The notes below the pieces were generated by a model. The model was not told where the DNA came from. It saw only the letters and a program-made list of their open reading frames with translations, and did no database searches. Position numbers and translations under genes: made by a program. Of a stretch of DNA of 64,000 bases, positions 21,280 to 33,260 are shown in pieces. The stretch comes from Codonopsis lanceolata (lineage: Eukaryota; Streptophyta; Magnoliopsida; Asterales; Campanulaceae). Location: positions 109,196,540 through 109,260,539 of the forward strand of contig CM028377.1 in NCBI GenBank assembly GCA_013146195.2, in the 5' to 3' direction. The first letter of the stretch is position 1. Every line of letters starts with the position of its first letter.

Positions 21280-22390
21280 TTGAGCCTTTCTAGTCAAATA
21301 AAAAGACAAGTGTTTATTCAACACCAATCAAAACCATCTAACATGCATTGGTTAGAAAATCTCATCTCCCCCTGAATTTGTGCAAGGTATAAAATCAGAA
21401 ATCATTTACGAAGCACAAATCAGAATATACAAATAAAGCAATCACATGCATACAAAACAAACATGAACAATTTATAGGATTCATCACCATCACCATAAAC
21501 ACTTGATCTCTCTCCCCCTATTTGACCGAAAAAGGAAGAGTAATAAACAATCTTTTATGAATTCTCAAAAATCAAAGATTTTGAAAAACATAATTAAGTG
21601 TTCACCAAGACATGATCACACCACTGGCAATAACTGAGCACATCATATCCAGATTCAAAACCTCTTAGTTTCACACAAAAATTAGACAACCACTAAATAT
21701 TTTTCAACATGGAGATTTTTTGGAAATTGATTTGCACAGTTTATTTTAGAACAAAATTTCACCAAGCTGATATCTTTACCAACAATGCATGACCTAAAAT
21801 TTTATACCTAAAAACATGATAACTAAAAGCTAGGCAAAAAATAAAAAAATGTAATCACACACAAGTGATAAAGACCAGATCAAATGATGTAGTTCCTAAT
21901 GTAGCTGCATTGGGAGATGCATTCGCCAAAATTGTGATTTTATTTTCAATTTTGCATTTTTTTTGTTTTCTCAACCAGATTTCTCTCACAAGATCGTAAA
22001 TTTTTCACAACAAAAATCCATAGGTACTTTATTTCCCTAGGAATATAGCTCTACTTTATTTCAAGCTATAAAAACATGCCACTTGGAACCTTTCACACTA
22101 TTTACCAAGGGAAGCCACTTTGCTTTTGATCAACCCATGAAATCCAAGGATCCATAGTCCCAAAAGAAAGGTGCCACAACCTTGTTCATAGGTAGCTCTT
22201 TTCCGTTAGATAGCTTTCACACTTCTTCTATTTAGGGGAGTCAATTTTCTCAAGATCAACCCATGAGAACCTAAGTTCCATAGTACTTTGATAAATTGCA
22301 GCATCCCAAAAATTTCAAAAGGTAGCTCTTTCCTTTGTGGACTTAAGATTTTTCAATAGCAATAATATTTTAGGGAGGGAGTGAGGAGAA
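21280..22390 (-). other. 3' untranslated region of the deleted Copia
   Basis: About 1.1 kb between the RNase H stop and the PPT. No env-like ORF can be read. A GATGTAGTTCCTAATGTAGC microrepeat (21886-21920) resembles motifs in the LTR and gag. Otherwise non-coding and AT-rich. Confidence 0.6.
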
Positions 22391-22840
22391 TCAGAACAAT
22401 GAAATCACAACGGATTTTGAATGAAATTCCGAAGAAACCACAAGAGGCACATACATGTGAGTCAATTGATCTAGAGTGCCCTCTAAAGACAAAATGCAAT
22501 CATGCCTATTTTTTTTAAGTGTAAAATCATATCGCACACAAAACACAAGAGATTTCCAAAGATTGAAAAATCTCTCAAAATCAAGACACTTGGCAAATAT
22601 ATCAGCAAGATGATTTTCAGTCCCAACATGTTCAATGCAAACAATTTTCATATTTAACTAAGTCTCTAATAAAGTGGTGTCTTATATCAATGTGTTTTGT
22701 TCGAGAATGATGAATTGGATTTTTGTGCTAAACAAATTGCATAGGTGTTATCAACATACAAGGTTAACACATCAATGTGTAGTCCATAATCTTTGATCAT
22801 TTGGAGCATCCATAAAAGATTTAAGGCTTCTCTAAAAAAT
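22391..22840 (-). pseudogene. RNase H fragment of the deleted Copia
   Basis: Minus-strand reading gives LLWMLQMIKDYGLHIDVLT, then VDNTYAICLAQK, RHHFIRDLVK and HVGTENHLADIFAKCLDFE, the C-terminal half of Copia RNase H. The consensus CDN is VDN here, and a frameshift lies near the KTH/HIDIRHHF region (about 22690). It joins the preceding fragment directly (about 22840), skipping the RT. Confidence 0.8.
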
Positions 22841-23306
22841 ATTTTGATAAGCATGCTAATTTGTGAGAATCAACCTTACCTCTTCTCCTTGTGTATATGC
22901 CATCATGAATATTACCTATCACTTGAGAGATTGGATGGTTTTTCTGTATGCGGTTGGGAATGTCATGGCTGCAATCAGTCAAATTGGACTGAATTTTTGC
23001 TTGTTCAGGACCTGTTTTAGCATCTGCCAAGTTTCTGTCCAATGTGACTTCTGATGTGACTTCGGATGTAGCTACATTGGGAGTCACATTCTGAATCACA
23101 TCGGCTGAACTTCCTGGATATGCAGGTTCTATCTGATCAGCTACAGGTTCAATGGTTTCAGATGCAAGTTCTGAAGATTTTGCAGGAGATTCATGATCTC
23201 CAAAGTCAGGAGATTCATCATAGGACCACTTAGCACCAGGGCATATGTCAAAAGGCTCACAATATTTGGATTTATCATTCCTGTAGCTGCCTTTCGGAAC
23301 CCACAT
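22821..23306 (-). pseudogene. Integrase tail / RT start fragment of the deleted Copia
   Basis: The minus-strand ORF contains IQKNHPISQVIGNIHDGIYT and RRRGKVDSH, the conserved linker that opens the Copia RT domain. Before it lies an acidic, Ser/Thr/Val-rich stretch with NVTPNVATSEVTSEVTLD repeats. After about 22840 the frame leaves RT and enters RNase H, so RT motifs (including YVDD) are absent. The integrase HHCC and DDE core upstream is also gone. Confidence 0.75.
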
Positions 23307-23411
23307 CTTTTTAAAGCTTTTTGGTTGCTGTTTCTGTGAATGTACCTTCTGATGTAGCTTCGAATGTGACTTCTAATGTTGCTGCATTGGATGATGCATT
23401 CGATGCTGCAT

Positions 23412-24577
23412 CTAATTTCTAACCAAAAAGGCTTGCCTTACTTCTTCTTCATATATAGCCTTTTTCAGAAAACAGAAAGGTTGTATATGACCAGGCTTAT
23501 GGAAAAAATGACAAACAAAGTTTTTCATTCTTGATTTTGGCTTTTCAAAGAAATTTAGATTTTGAAAATTTTGTATGGGATGTTTTGGTTCACTAGACAT
23601 ACCTTCACCTTCTTTCACAAACGTCTTGGGCCTGAATCCAATACCAGACTTACTAGAATTCAACATATCATCCATTTTGTGTTGGCTTGAATTCCATTTT
23701 TCCAAGGTTTCATTGGCTTTGATGAGTTTTTCTTTCAGATCTTCAATCTCCACATCCTTCTTGGTCAACAGACTCTCCAGCCTTGTAATACACTCCTTCT
23801 GTTCTTCATTAGCCTCTTTTAGCAGTTCGTTTGCCTTTCCAAGCAATGTAACTTGATGAGCCCGCTTCTCCCAATCTTTGTTGAGCTCTTTGTAACCTTC
23901 CAGCAGGTCTGATTCTGATTCTCCATCGTCTTCTGTGGCAGAAGAGTTAAAATAGCAATGATCTTCCCAACTTCTGTCCAATGTCGCTTCTGATGTAGCT
24001 ACATTCGGAGTCACATTGGCCGAAAATCCTGCAAAATCAGATGGAGAGTTGTGTACAACAGTGAGACTGATGAGATCACCTAGATCTTCATCATCACTAT
24101 CACTCAAAGTGGCAGAAAAATTCAAACGCTTCTTTCTCAAAGTATTAGCACATTGATTAGCATAATGCCCAAACCCTTGACAAGCCCTACATTGAATATA
24201 ATCAATATTTTTACTTCTAGATGTAGGCTGCTTATCAAAAGGATTGGTAAAAGATTTTTCAGGGGTTTGAAAAGAACTTTCTTTGGGAGGAAATTTGCTA
24301 GGCTCAGTTTTGAAATTTGTTTTTGAGATAGAAGATGGAGATCTGTTTTGCCCCTTTGCTTTTAAAATATTTTTAAACTTTGTTGTTAAAAAATCCATCG
24401 ACTCTTCACCAAAATCAGATTCCTCAATCTCCTTATGCAATTCAAGAAATTCAGAAGAGATATCAACAACATAAAGAAAAGCAATACTATCATCAGAAGG
24501 AGTAGAAGATGATGCACCTTTGCCTTTGTTCTTAATTTGTTCATTGAGGTTTAACTCAAAATTTTGAAGAATACCAG
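23412..24577 (-). pseudogene. gag C-terminal part of the deleted Copia
   Basis: Open on the minus strand from about 24577 to 23412 (ATG at 24438-24440). Contains a CCHC zinc knuckle, CRACQGFGHYANQC (about 24155-24200), an acidic DSDDEDLGD stretch, a predicted coiled coil (KANELLKEANEEQKE...LEDLKEKL region, about 23680-23870) and a second finger CHFFHKPGHIQPFC (about 23470-23510). In the second finger the expected second Cys is Phe, so it is probably non-functional. Gag with two fingers separated by a coiled coil is typical of SIRE/Maximus Copia. Out of frame with the N-terminal part by an indel near 24580. Confidence 0.85.
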
Positions 24578-25198
24578 CTAGTCTTTCAAAACCATTTTGT
24601 CAATGTCATGAGCTTCCTCAATAGCACAAATTTTCATATTAAACCTTTCAGGCAAGGTTCGCATCATCTTGCTAACAAGACGATCATTGGTGATAGGATC
24701 ACCCAAAGCAAGAGTAGAGTTAGATATATCAAGTAATCTAGCATAGTAAGACATAATATCTTCATCTTCATTCATCCTTGTGTTTTCAAATTGAGTGGTA
24801 AGCAATCTTAATTTATAAGCACGAACACTGGAAGGTCCTTCACACAAGGTTTGAAGGGCCTCCCATACATCTTTAGCAGACTCATAATTGGCTATAACCC
24901 TAAAGGTGTTAGCATCAAGAGCTTTGTATATGGCAGACAAAGCTTTTGAATTAAAAGAGGCAATGTTTCTATCATTGTCAGACCAATTTGCTTCTTTGGT
25001 GATCTTTACATCACCATCATCATCAGTAGTTTTGGGAGGAGTCCAACCATTTAGAACAGCAAGCCACGCTCTCTCATCAATTGATTTGATGAAGATACAC
25101 ATCTTGACTTTCCAAATAGAATAATTTGCATTAGTCAAAATAGGAGGATGAACGACATACTCATACTGAGAATCCATCACGGCTACTACCAGAATCAA
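24578..25198 (-). pseudogene. gag N-terminal part of the deleted Copia
   Basis: A 206-aa minus-strand ORF with the UBN2/DUF4219-type Copia gag layout: PPILTNANYSIWKVKMCIF near the N terminus, KDVWEALQTLCEG mid-way, then RLLTTQFENTRMNEDEDI and MMRTLPERFNMKI. Translation could begin at the first Met (25198) or at MDSQYEY seven codons later; the second is more typical of the family. The PBS ends 22 bp upstream. The frame is lost at the end (DKMVLKD then stop) where an indel separates it from the CCHC-bearing part. Confidence 0.85.
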
Positions 25199-25220
25199 CT
25201 CTTAGTGATGTCAAGAGAAG

Positions 25221-25232
25221 GCTCTGATACCA
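25221..25232 (-). other. Primer binding site of the deleted Copia
   Basis: GCTCTGATACCA on the plus strand, so TGGTATCAGAGC on the element strand, two bases inside the 5' LTR end: an initiator-Met tRNA primer site. Confidence 0.95.
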
Positions 25233-25234
25233 AT

Positions 25235-26154
25235 TGAAAGAACACAATAGCTAGGATTCTCAAGAGAAACCAATGCAATTTCCAATGTAGTTGTGAATGT
25301 AGCTACAATGGGAATCACAATGGTCAAAGATGAAAGTGAACAGCGGAAGACTTAATACTAAAGCACGAAAATAAACACAAAAGTTTACCAAACAATCTAC
25401 AAGCCTATACTTGTAGATCTAGCCTCATGGCCAAAAATATTTCACTAAAAAGATTAATTGTTTTACAAAAAGAATGTGAAATCACCAAAACAAATACTCT
25501 CACAAGACAACAAGTCTTGGAGAGCAAAACCCACAGAAAAAGAGGTATATCAAACGTGGGAAGAAACAAATAGCTTCCTAAAATCAACTAGGAAGTCAAA
25601 AACAATTCCAGCACTTCAATGTCGCTTCCAATGTTATAACATCCGAAGTCACATTCAACTTCTGCACAGAATCTGGAATTGGAACGACTTCGAGATCTGA
25701 TTTTTACGCTCTCAACTTTCTGAATTTTCTCCTGAATGCATATTCAGCCTCGCCAAGTCCTTAATTTATATGTGAAGAAGTCCTACAAAAAAGGAAGCAA
25801 ACTCCAACAAGGAAAATGATTAGAGTTAGGAAGTAAATACACTTACCATAAATCCTATATTTTATTACCATATGAATTAGGATTCTAAGGCACGGATTCA
25901 TGAAGGAATTTCACCAAGATTTTGTTTCCAAAAACAACACTAAGATTTAGGTCCAAGAAATCAACAAATCTTTAGGAATATTTTGTTTCCAAAAATGACT
26001 CCTAAACTTTAGGACCAAGAAACCAAAAAATATTTAGAAAAATTTTGTTTCCAAAATAGCCTCTAAAGATTTTGTTTCCAAAAATCCACCAAAACTTTAT
26101 GACCAAGAAAGGTGAAACAAATCCAAAATAGGCCATGCCTATTTTACCCTTACA
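25235..26154 (-). repeat. 5' LTR of the deleted Copia
   Basis: Partner of 20342-21266. Starts TGTAAGGGTAAAATAGGC at 26154 on the minus strand and ends TTCTTTCA at 25235, followed by AT and the PBS. Confidence 0.9.
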
Positions 26155-28453
26155 ACCTGCTAAACAAAGTTGGAATATAATACCTAAGTCGTCGGCGACA
26201 CTACATGACGGAACCCAATAACTACAACCGAATCTACAACTCGGGAACATAACAAAAACATCAATGGACATAACATGCCGGATAAACCACAACTAAACAC
26301 CACGAGCTAAAACATACTCGGGAAAGAACTAGAACAGAACTACTAATATAAATACTATGGCACGATATAACTTGTCGGCTCCAAATGAATACAATTAACA
26401 ATACCCAACATAATTTTACCCAAGGTAAAACTTGTATAACTTTATAACAATCGTCCTCACTGGAATGAACGGCAATAAATTATTAACAATAATATTAATA
26501 ATAATAACATTAATGCTCCACGAGCTAAGACTCAGAAGAAACGTCGGCTACAACTGCATACTCCTCGATCTCAACGTGAGCTAACAATCAAACTGCACAC
26601 TAAGGAAAACAAAGGCGTGAGATTAGTCATAAAGACCCTTTAAGTTACTAAATGCAGTAATATGGCACGAAAAAATGCTCAGTCATATATATCAATCATG
26701 ACATCAATATGCATATACCATATTATAAACATGCTTGGCATAATCTTAAGCACATAATTCTATATCAACACATAAACCACATAGCACGGTGATGTTCACA
26801 TAAGTGCTCATAATAAATCACATAGAGATAGGATATGTTATCGAATCGGTGCCGCTGCATTGCTCCTGCAATCACAAATGTAAATAATTTTTGTGTTGTC
26901 AATGCTCAGATGAGATACATTGACATACCGACGATAAACTTGGGCCAATAGCAAACCAGCGTCGCACGTATTGTTACAATAGTGGGGTAACATCCTCACT
27001 GCAATCGACAATGGAGGGGTGTGTGCAACAAGTATCCAATACGACAACCCATAGCGATCACGAACTTTAACCATTTGTGAAGGCGATGCGATGTCCCATC
27101 ATTAACCTAATCAAATAACCAAATATGCCAGTTGGACGGGAACGAGAGGTGATCATCAGTGTTTGCCAATGGGTATATTATGTGTTCAGCGGTGTAATTG
27201 TGTATGCGACAACAGAGAAGAAAAAATTGGGGGAAGATGTACGTGTTGGACGGGTTACGTTAAAGAATAAAAAGAGAGAGAGAAAAAGAGAGTGAGGAAT
27301 GTGCGGCAGTGAGAGGGATAAGACAATTGTTTGAATTTTGGTGTGTGTGTATGTGCTCCGGCTTGTAAGGGTGTGTGTACAGGGACAGAGAAATTATAAA
27401 GGTGATGAGAAATTGGTGGATCAAAAACTGGTACATGTGCGGTGATGATGAAAAAAAAGAGAAAGAAACGGTTACACCCCCTTCAGTTTCTTGGTAATTA
27501 TAAGATTGGCCCCATGTTTCAGAAAGTTCAATCCAGTCCCTATTTATTTAAAATGTTGGGTGCTTCTGCTATAAAAAATTTGGAAATTATTCACAAGTTC
27601 TAGGGTTCAGTAATGTAGGATCTATGTTAGGTAGTTCGTATCTAGAATGTACTATATATGTAATTATTGGATTGAAGTACTTTCATTAGAAGTTAACTAT
27701 TAGACTATCGTTGGTAACATTTATGTTACGTTTGATAATAGATCTAAGAGAGCGAAGTTAGTGGGTTCATTGTGCGTCAAAGTATATTTTGTGCACATTC
27801 TCCGGTAAGGGATTTTGCTACTTTAGGTTAATTCGTAAATTTCACCTTTGATGTTAGGTTTCCTAAATAGCTTCCTTATTACTATTTTGATAACCATGCC
27901 CGACATGTGTCGATGATTGTTTTTATTCTGTCTCTTACCTTTCGTCGATTAATCTTGATTTTGATAAATCTCATGAAACTTTAGTTTATGTGAGATACAT
28001 TTGATTTGAAAGTTTGTTCCATCTTGAATAACATTACATTTTGGTATTTCTTTCGTTTCCAATTCTATTATGATCACTAAGTTTGAATGGCATATCACTT
28101 AATTATTGTCACAAGTTTAAATTATTTATTTTACACCACTATTGAGAGAGTGTGGTATTTTAGAATTAACTTTAAAATTTGGCATCCTGCGTAGGTGAAT
28201 TATGTTTGACTTTGTCTGCTTATGTGATCATGATATCTGAGTTGTCCGTCGTGATTGGTTGGTATGAGATAGTCGGTGACAATTGGATTACTCTATTTGT
28301 GCTTATGTGATCATGATAGTCGGTGAATTATGTTTGACTTTGTCTGCTTATTTTTTCTTTGTATGTTTCTTCCTTTTGATTCGTTGTTTTAAAATTACCT
28401 GAAATGATTATCTATATTTGAAGCTTTACGCTGCCTTATTTTGGAACATCTCC

Positions 28454-28454
<1 letters not shown>

Positions 28455-28484
<30 letters not shown>
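28455..28484. repeat. (GT)n microsatellite
   Basis: About 15 uninterrupted TG dinucleotides in the U3 part of Gypsy LTR copy 1. Confidence 0.95.
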
Positions 28485-28487
<3 letters not shown>

Positions 28488-31149
28488 CAAGATATTAAGT
28501 ATGTTCGAGATGGACCTATGGGAGAATCTAATCTTAGAAGATTTTGATGAACAATTGTCTTGATTTTTTATTTTAATTAGATATTGATTAAGACATTTTA
28601 TTCGAGATTGTATGGTGTTGTTTATGATTGGAATTTTGGTTTAATTGGATCAAAGGAATTCCATATTCATTTGGGTTATACATGTTTGGTATGATTAGTG
28701 TTAAGTGAATGATGATGTGGTATAACGTGGGCCCATGGAGTAGGGCCCAAGTTTGGGGCGTTACAAACCTGTCCGGACTCCAATGCGGAATCCTGAGTTG
28801 AATCACCAAAATAGACAAGTAACAAGCATGCACAAAAAAGGAATATAAAATTCACATGACGCAACATTGCATACGATTAACAACTCGACTACACATTAGG
28901 TCGAGAACACAAAATAATTTAAACAAGTCATCAGCGACGTTATAGCCGGAACCTAACAACTACACTATAACTACTTCACATGCACACAACACCTCAACGT
29001 ACGACCTCAATATGCCGGAGGCAACGAAAGTAAATAAGAGTTAAAAGGATGCCCAACAAAAATAACTACGGTGAACCATAATATAAACATAAGGCTTGAC
29101 ATACTAGTTGGCACATAGAAGATTACATGTTACTGTTACAAGTTATGAATAGTATAGGATAATACAACATCATGTTCCCAAGCCAAGTCTACATGGCTTG
29201 CTTTCCAAACGTCCTTGTCAAAAGGAATGACCATCTATACATAGTATCAAAAGAACAACCTTCGATCGATACTGCTAACTAGCTCGGACACAAGATCTCA
29301 ATGTGAACCTTTGGCTTGACTCGGATCTAAGGAAAACAAATTAAATGTGGCAAGTCATAAAGATTTAGTAAGTTACTAAAATGCAATTACATGTCATGAC
29401 ATAGTGCTCGATAATATATATAACAAGATATCATCATAGTGTATCATTCATCTCGATTATAGGCACATAATTCTCATGCTTCACTTAGCACCTTGTTAAC
29501 ACATAAGTGCAAGTAATAAACCACATAAGTAGGATATGTTATAGAACTGATGCTGCTGCGTAGCTCCTGCAATACACAATGCTAAGACATTTGTGGAATC
29601 GATGTTCATGGTGGATACATTGACATACTAAGAAGCTACTAGGTTTAATAGAAAGTTAGTGACACACATATTGTTATGAAAAATGGGCTACTTCCCCATT
29701 GCGGCCCACAGTGAAGATGTGTGTACGATCTCCGGTATGGCGATCCATAGCGAACATGAATCTTACGGTTCATGTAGGTGATGTATCGTCCCACCCTTGA
29801 CTTAACCAATCAAGTAATGCCAGCTGTACTCAATGTGATGCACAAGTAGATATTTACTCGTCATAAAAATATAGGGATCGACTTTGGCAAGAGTGAACTC
29901 GTCCAATCAAGTAGGTCATTAAGTCTACTACATAATCATGTTAAGCACGCATTTGACAACAACCAAATAATCAAAAGGATCATCTTTTCCTCACTATACA
30001 CCAAACTCGAGAGTTAGTAACCTTAATCAAACGAGTCCTATACATCGTAGGGATTGAATACAATATTCGTTATGTTCAAACCTTCCCTAGAGTTGACTTT
30101 ATTGAGTCTTTACTACATATTTTCAAATTAGGGCATAGAAGCTATATGCATCACCACCCCATTCTAGGCTCATTATCAAGTCTAACTAGGTTTCAAGTTC
30201 AAAATGGTAATATATTACAATTCCATCTCATATTAGAGTTCTAATGGAGACTATAAAACTTCATGCTCAATCAAAATCCCAAGAAAATATTATAGAACAT
30301 GTTTTCACAAGTCACTACCTCATATAATCATGTAAACAACATTTCTAGCATGGATTTCAAGCTCATTTCATAGCTAGTATGGAAAACATCCCTAAGCATA
30401 TAAATGGGGTTTAATAACATACCTTTGTGTCACAAATAAGTAATGAAAACGAGATTTCAAACCAGTAGAAATAGATTACTCGAAGAGGGCTTCGATTCTA
30501 CGGTCTTGGCTTGAAAATCCTATGGTTGGATCTTTGGGAACTCAAGAACATACATAAATAGCACTCTCAATCTCCCCTACATCTCTCTCTCACGTTTTTG
30601 AAGCTTGGAGGCACGAAAATGAAAGTCTTCTCAGTAGATTTGTGGTCTTAGAGGTCACTAATGGGTAGTGGGGCAACTGTCAATATGTGGTGGTGGTTTT
30701 CTAATCTGATTTTAGGTGTTAAACTTTCACAAATCTCCCACTAGATCATCATTAAAACTAGTTAAGTATGTTAGGTCATCATTAGGACTAATTAGGGTAG
30801 GAAGGGATTAGGATGGTTTTCATTAAGCGTAGGATACTAATTGCAGCAGAAAATTGAATCACGAAGAGGAGACCCCGACACTCAATGCACTCTCATTGAG
30901 TGGAGTGATTCGACCGCATCACTCATGGTCTCTAATTTGTTGTTCACTATGTGATCAATGCAAGGACATTGAAGGTTGAATGCGATCGCATCCAAGATTT
31001 GTTGAAAAATGGACTTAAAACCAAGCTAGTATGACTCCCAACTCTAGCCCCAACCAAACTAGTTTGATACTCCACTCAACTCAAGTCTGGAACTCATCTG
31101 ATTCTCACTCAAAACTGCCCGAACAAAAGTCGAAAAAAAGGCAGCTAAG

Positions 31150-33245
31150 TGTAGACACCCCAATTTCGTACCCCTGATATATGACATGACATAAAATATC
31201 AAGACTTGTTAAAACATTAACAAATGTCAAGTTACAGGGTCAAAAATGCAAAAGGACAAAGCAGGATGCACAAAAGGACAAACTGCAGGGACTAAAGTGT
31301 CAAAAAGGAGCTTAGTTTGAAGTTTGGGCACAACCACCCATTGGTTTGGGCATGGCGCCCAAACTGGGAGGGGTTGGAGCCCAAACTCCATTCCAGCCAC
31401 TGTTCATGCAACGATTTGCCGCAAAATGCAATTCGCCCAGCGCAAGGTACAATCGTTCGAAGCACAGAAAGAGAAATGGGCGTGGCTCCCATCTGATTTG
31501 GGCACAGCACCCAAACCTCTATGAAGCAGCGCCCAAACTGCTTTCCTTCAGCGCACATTTGTCGTAAAATGCAACTGGTCCAGCACAAAGTGCAACCGTT
31601 TGATGCGCGAAGAGAAAAATTTAATTCCTGCGATGTCCCTATTTCCTCCTATAAATAGAGGCACCTGGCTCTTCATTCAGCAGAGAAATCTTTCGCAAAG
31701 TTTCTCCGCGTTAACATTACGCTGGAGAATTAGAGAGCGGTGTGAGATAGTGAGAGATCACCTCCAAAGCCTCGAAACCCTGCCAAACCTCCGCCAAACA
31801 CAAAACCAACCGGTAGGAGTGAGCCTTAGCCCCCCAGCTAGGTATCCACCCTTTTTCCCCGGCCCAAAAACCATAAAGTAAGCCGTTACTCTGCCCGAGT
31901 AAGAGGCTGAAAAACAACTCATATAAGCCGTTATTCCGCCCAACCAAATAAGCCAAAACCACAAAAACTAAGCCGTCATTCTGCCCGAGTGAGTGAGCCA
32001 AAAACACCATATATAAGCCGTCACGCTGCCCAAATTCACACAACACACAACACACAACAACAACAACAACAACAACAAAGTCTCCCTCTCTCGAGAGGAC
32101 AGAGCGAGCACACCCTAGGCTGTCTGTAAGTTTTTAAGTTTTAAGTTTTATTTTAAAGTCTTTCATTCTGTAAAAAAGTATTATTTCCAATCCGGCCCAA
32201 TGTAGATATATAAGCAGTTGTGCTGCCCGGATTTAATTAGGAAATAGTACTAAATGTAGCCGTTATTATGGCAAAATGTTTTTAGATAGATTTGTAATTA
32301 TTTACTTTATGTATTCATTAAAGTCTTTATTTGTAAGAGTATTATTTCCAGTCTGGTTCAATATCAATATATAAGCAGTTATGCTGCCCGGATTTATTTA
32401 GGAAATAATACTAAATGTAGCCGTTATAATGGCCAAATATTTTCAAGTATATTTGTAATTGTTTGTAAAAGAGATTGTTGCAAGTCCGTAAATAATATAG
32501 ATGTAATGGATGTATTTGTAGGCAGTTAATGCTTTATTTATCTGTTAAATAAATATAACAAAAAGCATACTTTAGCCAAAAACCGTTTTGAGACCGAAAG
32601 GGCGAGTTGGGTGCCTAGCACCTTCCCAACTCGTAACTTAGCCTCCGAACCCGTTTTCTCTATCTCTGGTTTTCTTTTTCTGGTTTTGCTTTATTTTTGC
32701 CTTAAAATAAAGATGGCGACTCTAAAACATTTTGGATCGGGGGGCCTTCGCAACATCTTTCTTTGCACTTTTCGTTCTCCCTAAAAAGGGAGAATGAGAA
32801 TGGAAAGGTGATGTATTCCTATGTCTGGTATCCCTAAGCAAGGGATAACTTGACGTAGAAAACCCAAAGCACTCATAGTGATCCGAAATAGGCCATAAGG
32901 CTATTTTCATAAAATCCATAGTGGGGGCGCTGCAACATCTTTCTTTGCACTTTCACGTTCTCCTCTAAACAAGGAAGGATGGGAATGGAAAGGTGATGTT
33001 TTCCTATATCCTGGTATCCCCTAAAAAAGGGATAACTTGACATAGAAAATCCAAAGCTCCCATATTGGATAAAAATCCACTAAAGGCAACCGAGGCGCAT
33101 TCCAACGCTATTCGAAAAGACTCCTCCCGCACTTTTGATTTCGTCCTCCCTAAACAAGGGAGGCTGGAACGGAGCGTGGATGTCACCGCATCCGCCGCGC
33201 ACCCCTATCCAAGGCGCGGGCGCGGAGCACATTTCCCGAACCCAC
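31150..33245 (+). repeat. 5' LTR of the Tat-type element
   Basis: Starts TGTAGACACCCCAATTTCG. Contains a TATA box at 31650, repeated AAGCCGTNAYNCTGCCC motifs (31880-32390), and a GAGACCGAAAGGGCGAGTTG block (32591). Then follow two ~180-bp imperfect repeats (GCAACATCTTTCTTTGCACT at about 32750 and 32932) and a GC-rich terminal stretch. The end is set by alignment with the 3' LTR; a GGGCGACTGGGGAG sequence right after it resembles the tRNA-primer site of Tat elements. Confidence 0.85.
31650..31657 (+). promoter_or_regulatory. TATA box in the Tat 5' LTR
   Basis: CCTATAAATAGAGGC, conserved at 40425 in the 3' LTR and at 63865 in the related LTR at the window end. Its retention in three LTRs supports a real core promoter. 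Confidence 0.7.
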
Positions 33246-33260
33246 GGGCGACTGGGGAGA
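33246..33260 (+). other. Probable primer binding site of the Tat element
   Basis: GGGCGACTGGGGAGA begins where the two LTRs stop matching. Tat/Ogre elements typically carry a TGGCGACTC...GGGGA primer site here; this copy is shortened or mutated. The decoy TGGCGACTCT at 32713 lies inside both LTRs, so it is not the boundary. Confidence 0.45.

Larger units (their letters stand above)
20342..26154 (-). mobile_element. Deleted SIRE/Maximus-type Copia element
   Basis: A structurally complete but internally deleted element: LTRs at 20342-21266 and 25235-26154 (925 and 920 bp, very similar), a perfect TSD ACCTG (20337-20341 and 26155-26159), initiator-Met PBS and a PPT. On the minus strand the order is gag with a first CCHC finger, coiled coil, a second damaged finger, the end of integrase, then RNase H. 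Almost all of integrase and nearly the whole RT are missing. The gag design (long C-terminal extension with a second zinc finger) points to the SIRE/Maximus lineage. No env-like ORF is visible. It lies inside Gypsy LTR copy 1. Confidence 0.9.
20029..28765 (-). mobile_element. Gypsy-type LTR, copy 1, split by a Copia element
   Basis: On the minus strand it starts TGTAACGCCCC (28765) and ends GGGTCGGGTCGTCTCACA (20029). About 2.9 kb remain after removing the Copia at 20342-26154. It shares three ordered landmarks with copies 2 and 3: a GCAGGAGCAATGC-type block (26856 here), the GGGTTCCG...GTCGCCGACGA block (26190) and the GTCGTGCCGC terminal block (20072). A (GT)n tract (28455-28484) lies in its U3. 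No gag or pol adjoins, so it is a solo LTR or one of a recombined pair with copy 2. No TSD match is seen. Confidence 0.6.

Noticed and set aside
31292..32055. ORFs of 98-112 aa on the minus strand in the Tat LTR, repeated at 40077-40825
   Set aside because: Present in both LTRs, overlapping promoter and leader, with no domain. They are shadows of repeat-rich sequence.
32713..32722. TGGCGACTCT as the Tat primer binding site
   Set aside because: The two LTRs continue to match for another ~520 bp beyond it, and the TSD fixes the LTR end at 42034, so this motif is inside the LTR.
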